DNA of 64,000 bases from Candidatus Cloacimonadota bacterium (GTDB lineage: Bacteria; Muiribacteriota; UBA6191): the NCBI GenBank assembly GCA_002402105.1, contig NVVD01000008.1:1-64000 (forward strand), in the 5' to 3' direction. Below, piece by piece: positions 63,040 through 64,000 of the stretch. The notes below the pieces were generated by a model. It saw nothing but the letters and a program-made list of their open reading frames with translations, was not told the origin of the DNA and made no database searches. Positions within the stretch are counted from its first letter, which is position 1. Each line of letters starts with the position of its first letter. Both the position numbers and the translations under genes were made by a program.

Positions 63040-64000
63040 TATCAAGCACAATATTTAGATGTTGTGCAATTAGTTTTAACTCTTGTAGTTTATTACTTTC
63101 TAAATAAGAAATTCTAGAAGGCAATTTTTTTAATAATAGAGTAACTTTCTCAAATTGATTACAAGCTGTTAAAAGTTTAACTTTTAAATGAAAAAAATCT
63201 ATAATTTGTAAATATTCATCAAAAGAATCAGCATAAAAAAGAGCTTTAGATAGTTGATTGTTAGCTGCTAATAAAAAAATAACTCTGTAGTGAATTTCAT
63301 ACTTATATCTTGAGGATAGCTCACTTATTTTTTCTAAAATACTTTGATATAGAGATAGTGCAATATTAACTTGATGACAATCAAAAGCTTCACGTGCTTG
63401 AAATAAAATTAATACTTTAGAGCTTTTTTTGATCGAGTGTAGCTCATTTAGATAACTAGCCAACTCGTGTTTGTTATCTTTTTGATAGTCATAAATCCAA
63501 TAACAAAGACTTTCTAATAGAGTGTATTTTCTATTAAGTTTAGAGTTTTTTAGTGCTTCTTTTAAGTTTATATAAATTGTATTTGATTTCCCCCAATGTA
63601 GATTACAATAATGATAGATAATGTGGGGTTCTTTTACCCCATTATCATATAAATCTTCGATAATTTTTTTATTTCTTTGAGTTTTTTTAGAGAGTAGTTC
63701 TTCGGCATAGCCTAAATGATAAATTGGTGTGTGATGATGAGCTAATTGATAGTTATTTTCTTCTATAGATATCATCGGGTTTTCATGAATAGCTCCCCTA
63801 TAATCAATACCAAGATGATTTTTAAAAAATACCATTCGATCATGTGTACTTAAAATATTATGAGGTAGGTTTTTCCAATCAAAATTATTTAGATTTACAT
63901 AAGGAGAAATAACCCCATGACTAGAGCAAGACTGTAGATAGTTTTTCATTTCAAGAGCATTTTTTTTACTGATTCGATCATCAACATCAGCTACACAAAT
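63032..64000 (-). CDS. glycosyltransferase family 2 / TPR protein, N-terminus outside the window
   Basis: The reading frame is open to the window edge, giving at least 322 residues. Near the edge it reads CVADVDDRIS, the D-x-D(D) metal motif of GT-A transferases. An internal Met at 63949 is therefore not the start. After it IYHLGYAEELLSKKTQRNKK and EPHIIYHYCNLHWGKS parallel IYHLGYVDEILEEKTKRN and NPHLILYYCLANWCSD of the protein at 60336, followed by a TPR-like helical tail. The two are paralogues of one TPR-glycosyltransferase family, flanking the WbpB/WbpD-like pair and convergent with it. Confidence 0.82.
   Translation of the reverse strand: MCVADVDDRISKKNALEMKNYLQSCSSHGVISPYVNLNNFDWKNLPHNILSTHDRMVFFKNHLGIDYRGAIHENPMISIEENNYQLAHHHTPIYHLGYAEELLSKKTQRNKKIIEDLYDNGVKEPHIIYHYCNLHWGKSNTIYINLKEALKNSKLNRKYTLLESLCYWIYDYQKDNKHELASYLNELHSIKKSSKVLILFQAREAFDCHQVNIALSLYQSILEKISELSSRYKYEIHYRVIFLLAANNQLSKALFYADSFDEYLQIIDFFHLKVKLLTACNQFEKVTLLLKKLPSRISYLESNKLQELKLIAQHLNIVLDIK

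Noticed and set aside
63032-63949. The internal Met at 63949 as start of the last gene
   Set aside because: The frame continues to the window edge and encodes the CVADVDDR metal motif expected of this glycosyltransferase family, so the gene is only truncated by the window.

Overview
The window is AT-rich, densely coding DNA from a flagellated, chemotactic, diderm (Gram-negative type) bacterium. The diderm call rests on a Kdo transferase (WaaA), an OmpA-domain protein, lipoproteins with lipoboxes and several exported proteins. Motility is shown by FlgF/FlgG, FliW/CsrA and a nearly complete chemotaxis set. The phylum cannot be fixed from this window. Genes use ATG mostly, with GGAG/AGGA ribosome sites, the standard code, and many 1-17 nt overlaps, including convergent genes whose stop codons overlap. 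I see no rRNA, CRISPR array, prophage or insertion sequence.

Layout. 1-2.4 kb: a YoeB-type toxin at the edge, then csrA, fliW and a propeller lipoprotein (minus strand). 2.7-3.7 kb: a metallophosphoesterase, one tRNA-Pro and two nearly identical tRNA-Gly genes. 3.9-8.7 kb: a PLP decarboxylase with a DUF924 protein, rsmG, and a two-gene PduS-like/PduT-like unit, i.e. bacterial microcompartment electron-transfer parts without any other shell gene nearby. 8.7-13.5 kb (minus): a small Cys4 protein, an unusually long ribosomal protein S1 with eight S1 repeats, cmk, and an RlmD/TrmA-type methyltransferase. 13.6-18.2 kb: a lipoprotein, an acyltransferase, flgG, flgF and a DUF501 protein. 18.4-23.1 kb: rpsO-pnp, a ThiT-like S component, a DUF4143 ATPase with a symmetric candidate operator, and rpmB. 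23.3-28.3 kb: a cell-wall amidase, a double-LysM protein, a GT4 glycosyltransferase, waaA and an unknown basic protein.

28.4-36.4 kb is a chemotaxis island: a CheD relative lacking the catalytic Cys and His, a normal CheD, a CheY-like receiver, an HDOD protein, CheY and a CheX-like phosphatase on the plus strand; CheW and a CheA with two Hpt domains on the minus strand; CheR and CheB on the plus strand. It contains no chemoreceptor gene. 36.4-39.9 kb (minus) holds a J-domain protein, a GspF/PilC protein and a large pseudopilin-like protein. 40.2-46.6 kb holds a membrane-bound class III nucleotidyl cyclase, truA, a Xer recombinase, and trkH/trkA.

46.9-57.2 kb is the least ordinary part: two very large exported paralogous proteins (one ending in an OmpA domain), an exported propeller-like protein, a pilin-signal/TPR protein and two CNNM/CorC-type CBS proteins, all on the plus strand. 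57.2-60.2 kb has a polyprenyl synthetase and two unknown exported proteins. 60.3-64 kb is a surface-glycan segment: a TPR glycosyltransferase, a WbpB-like dehydrogenase, a WbpD-like acetyltransferase, and a second TPR glycosyltransferase of the same family running off the window edge.
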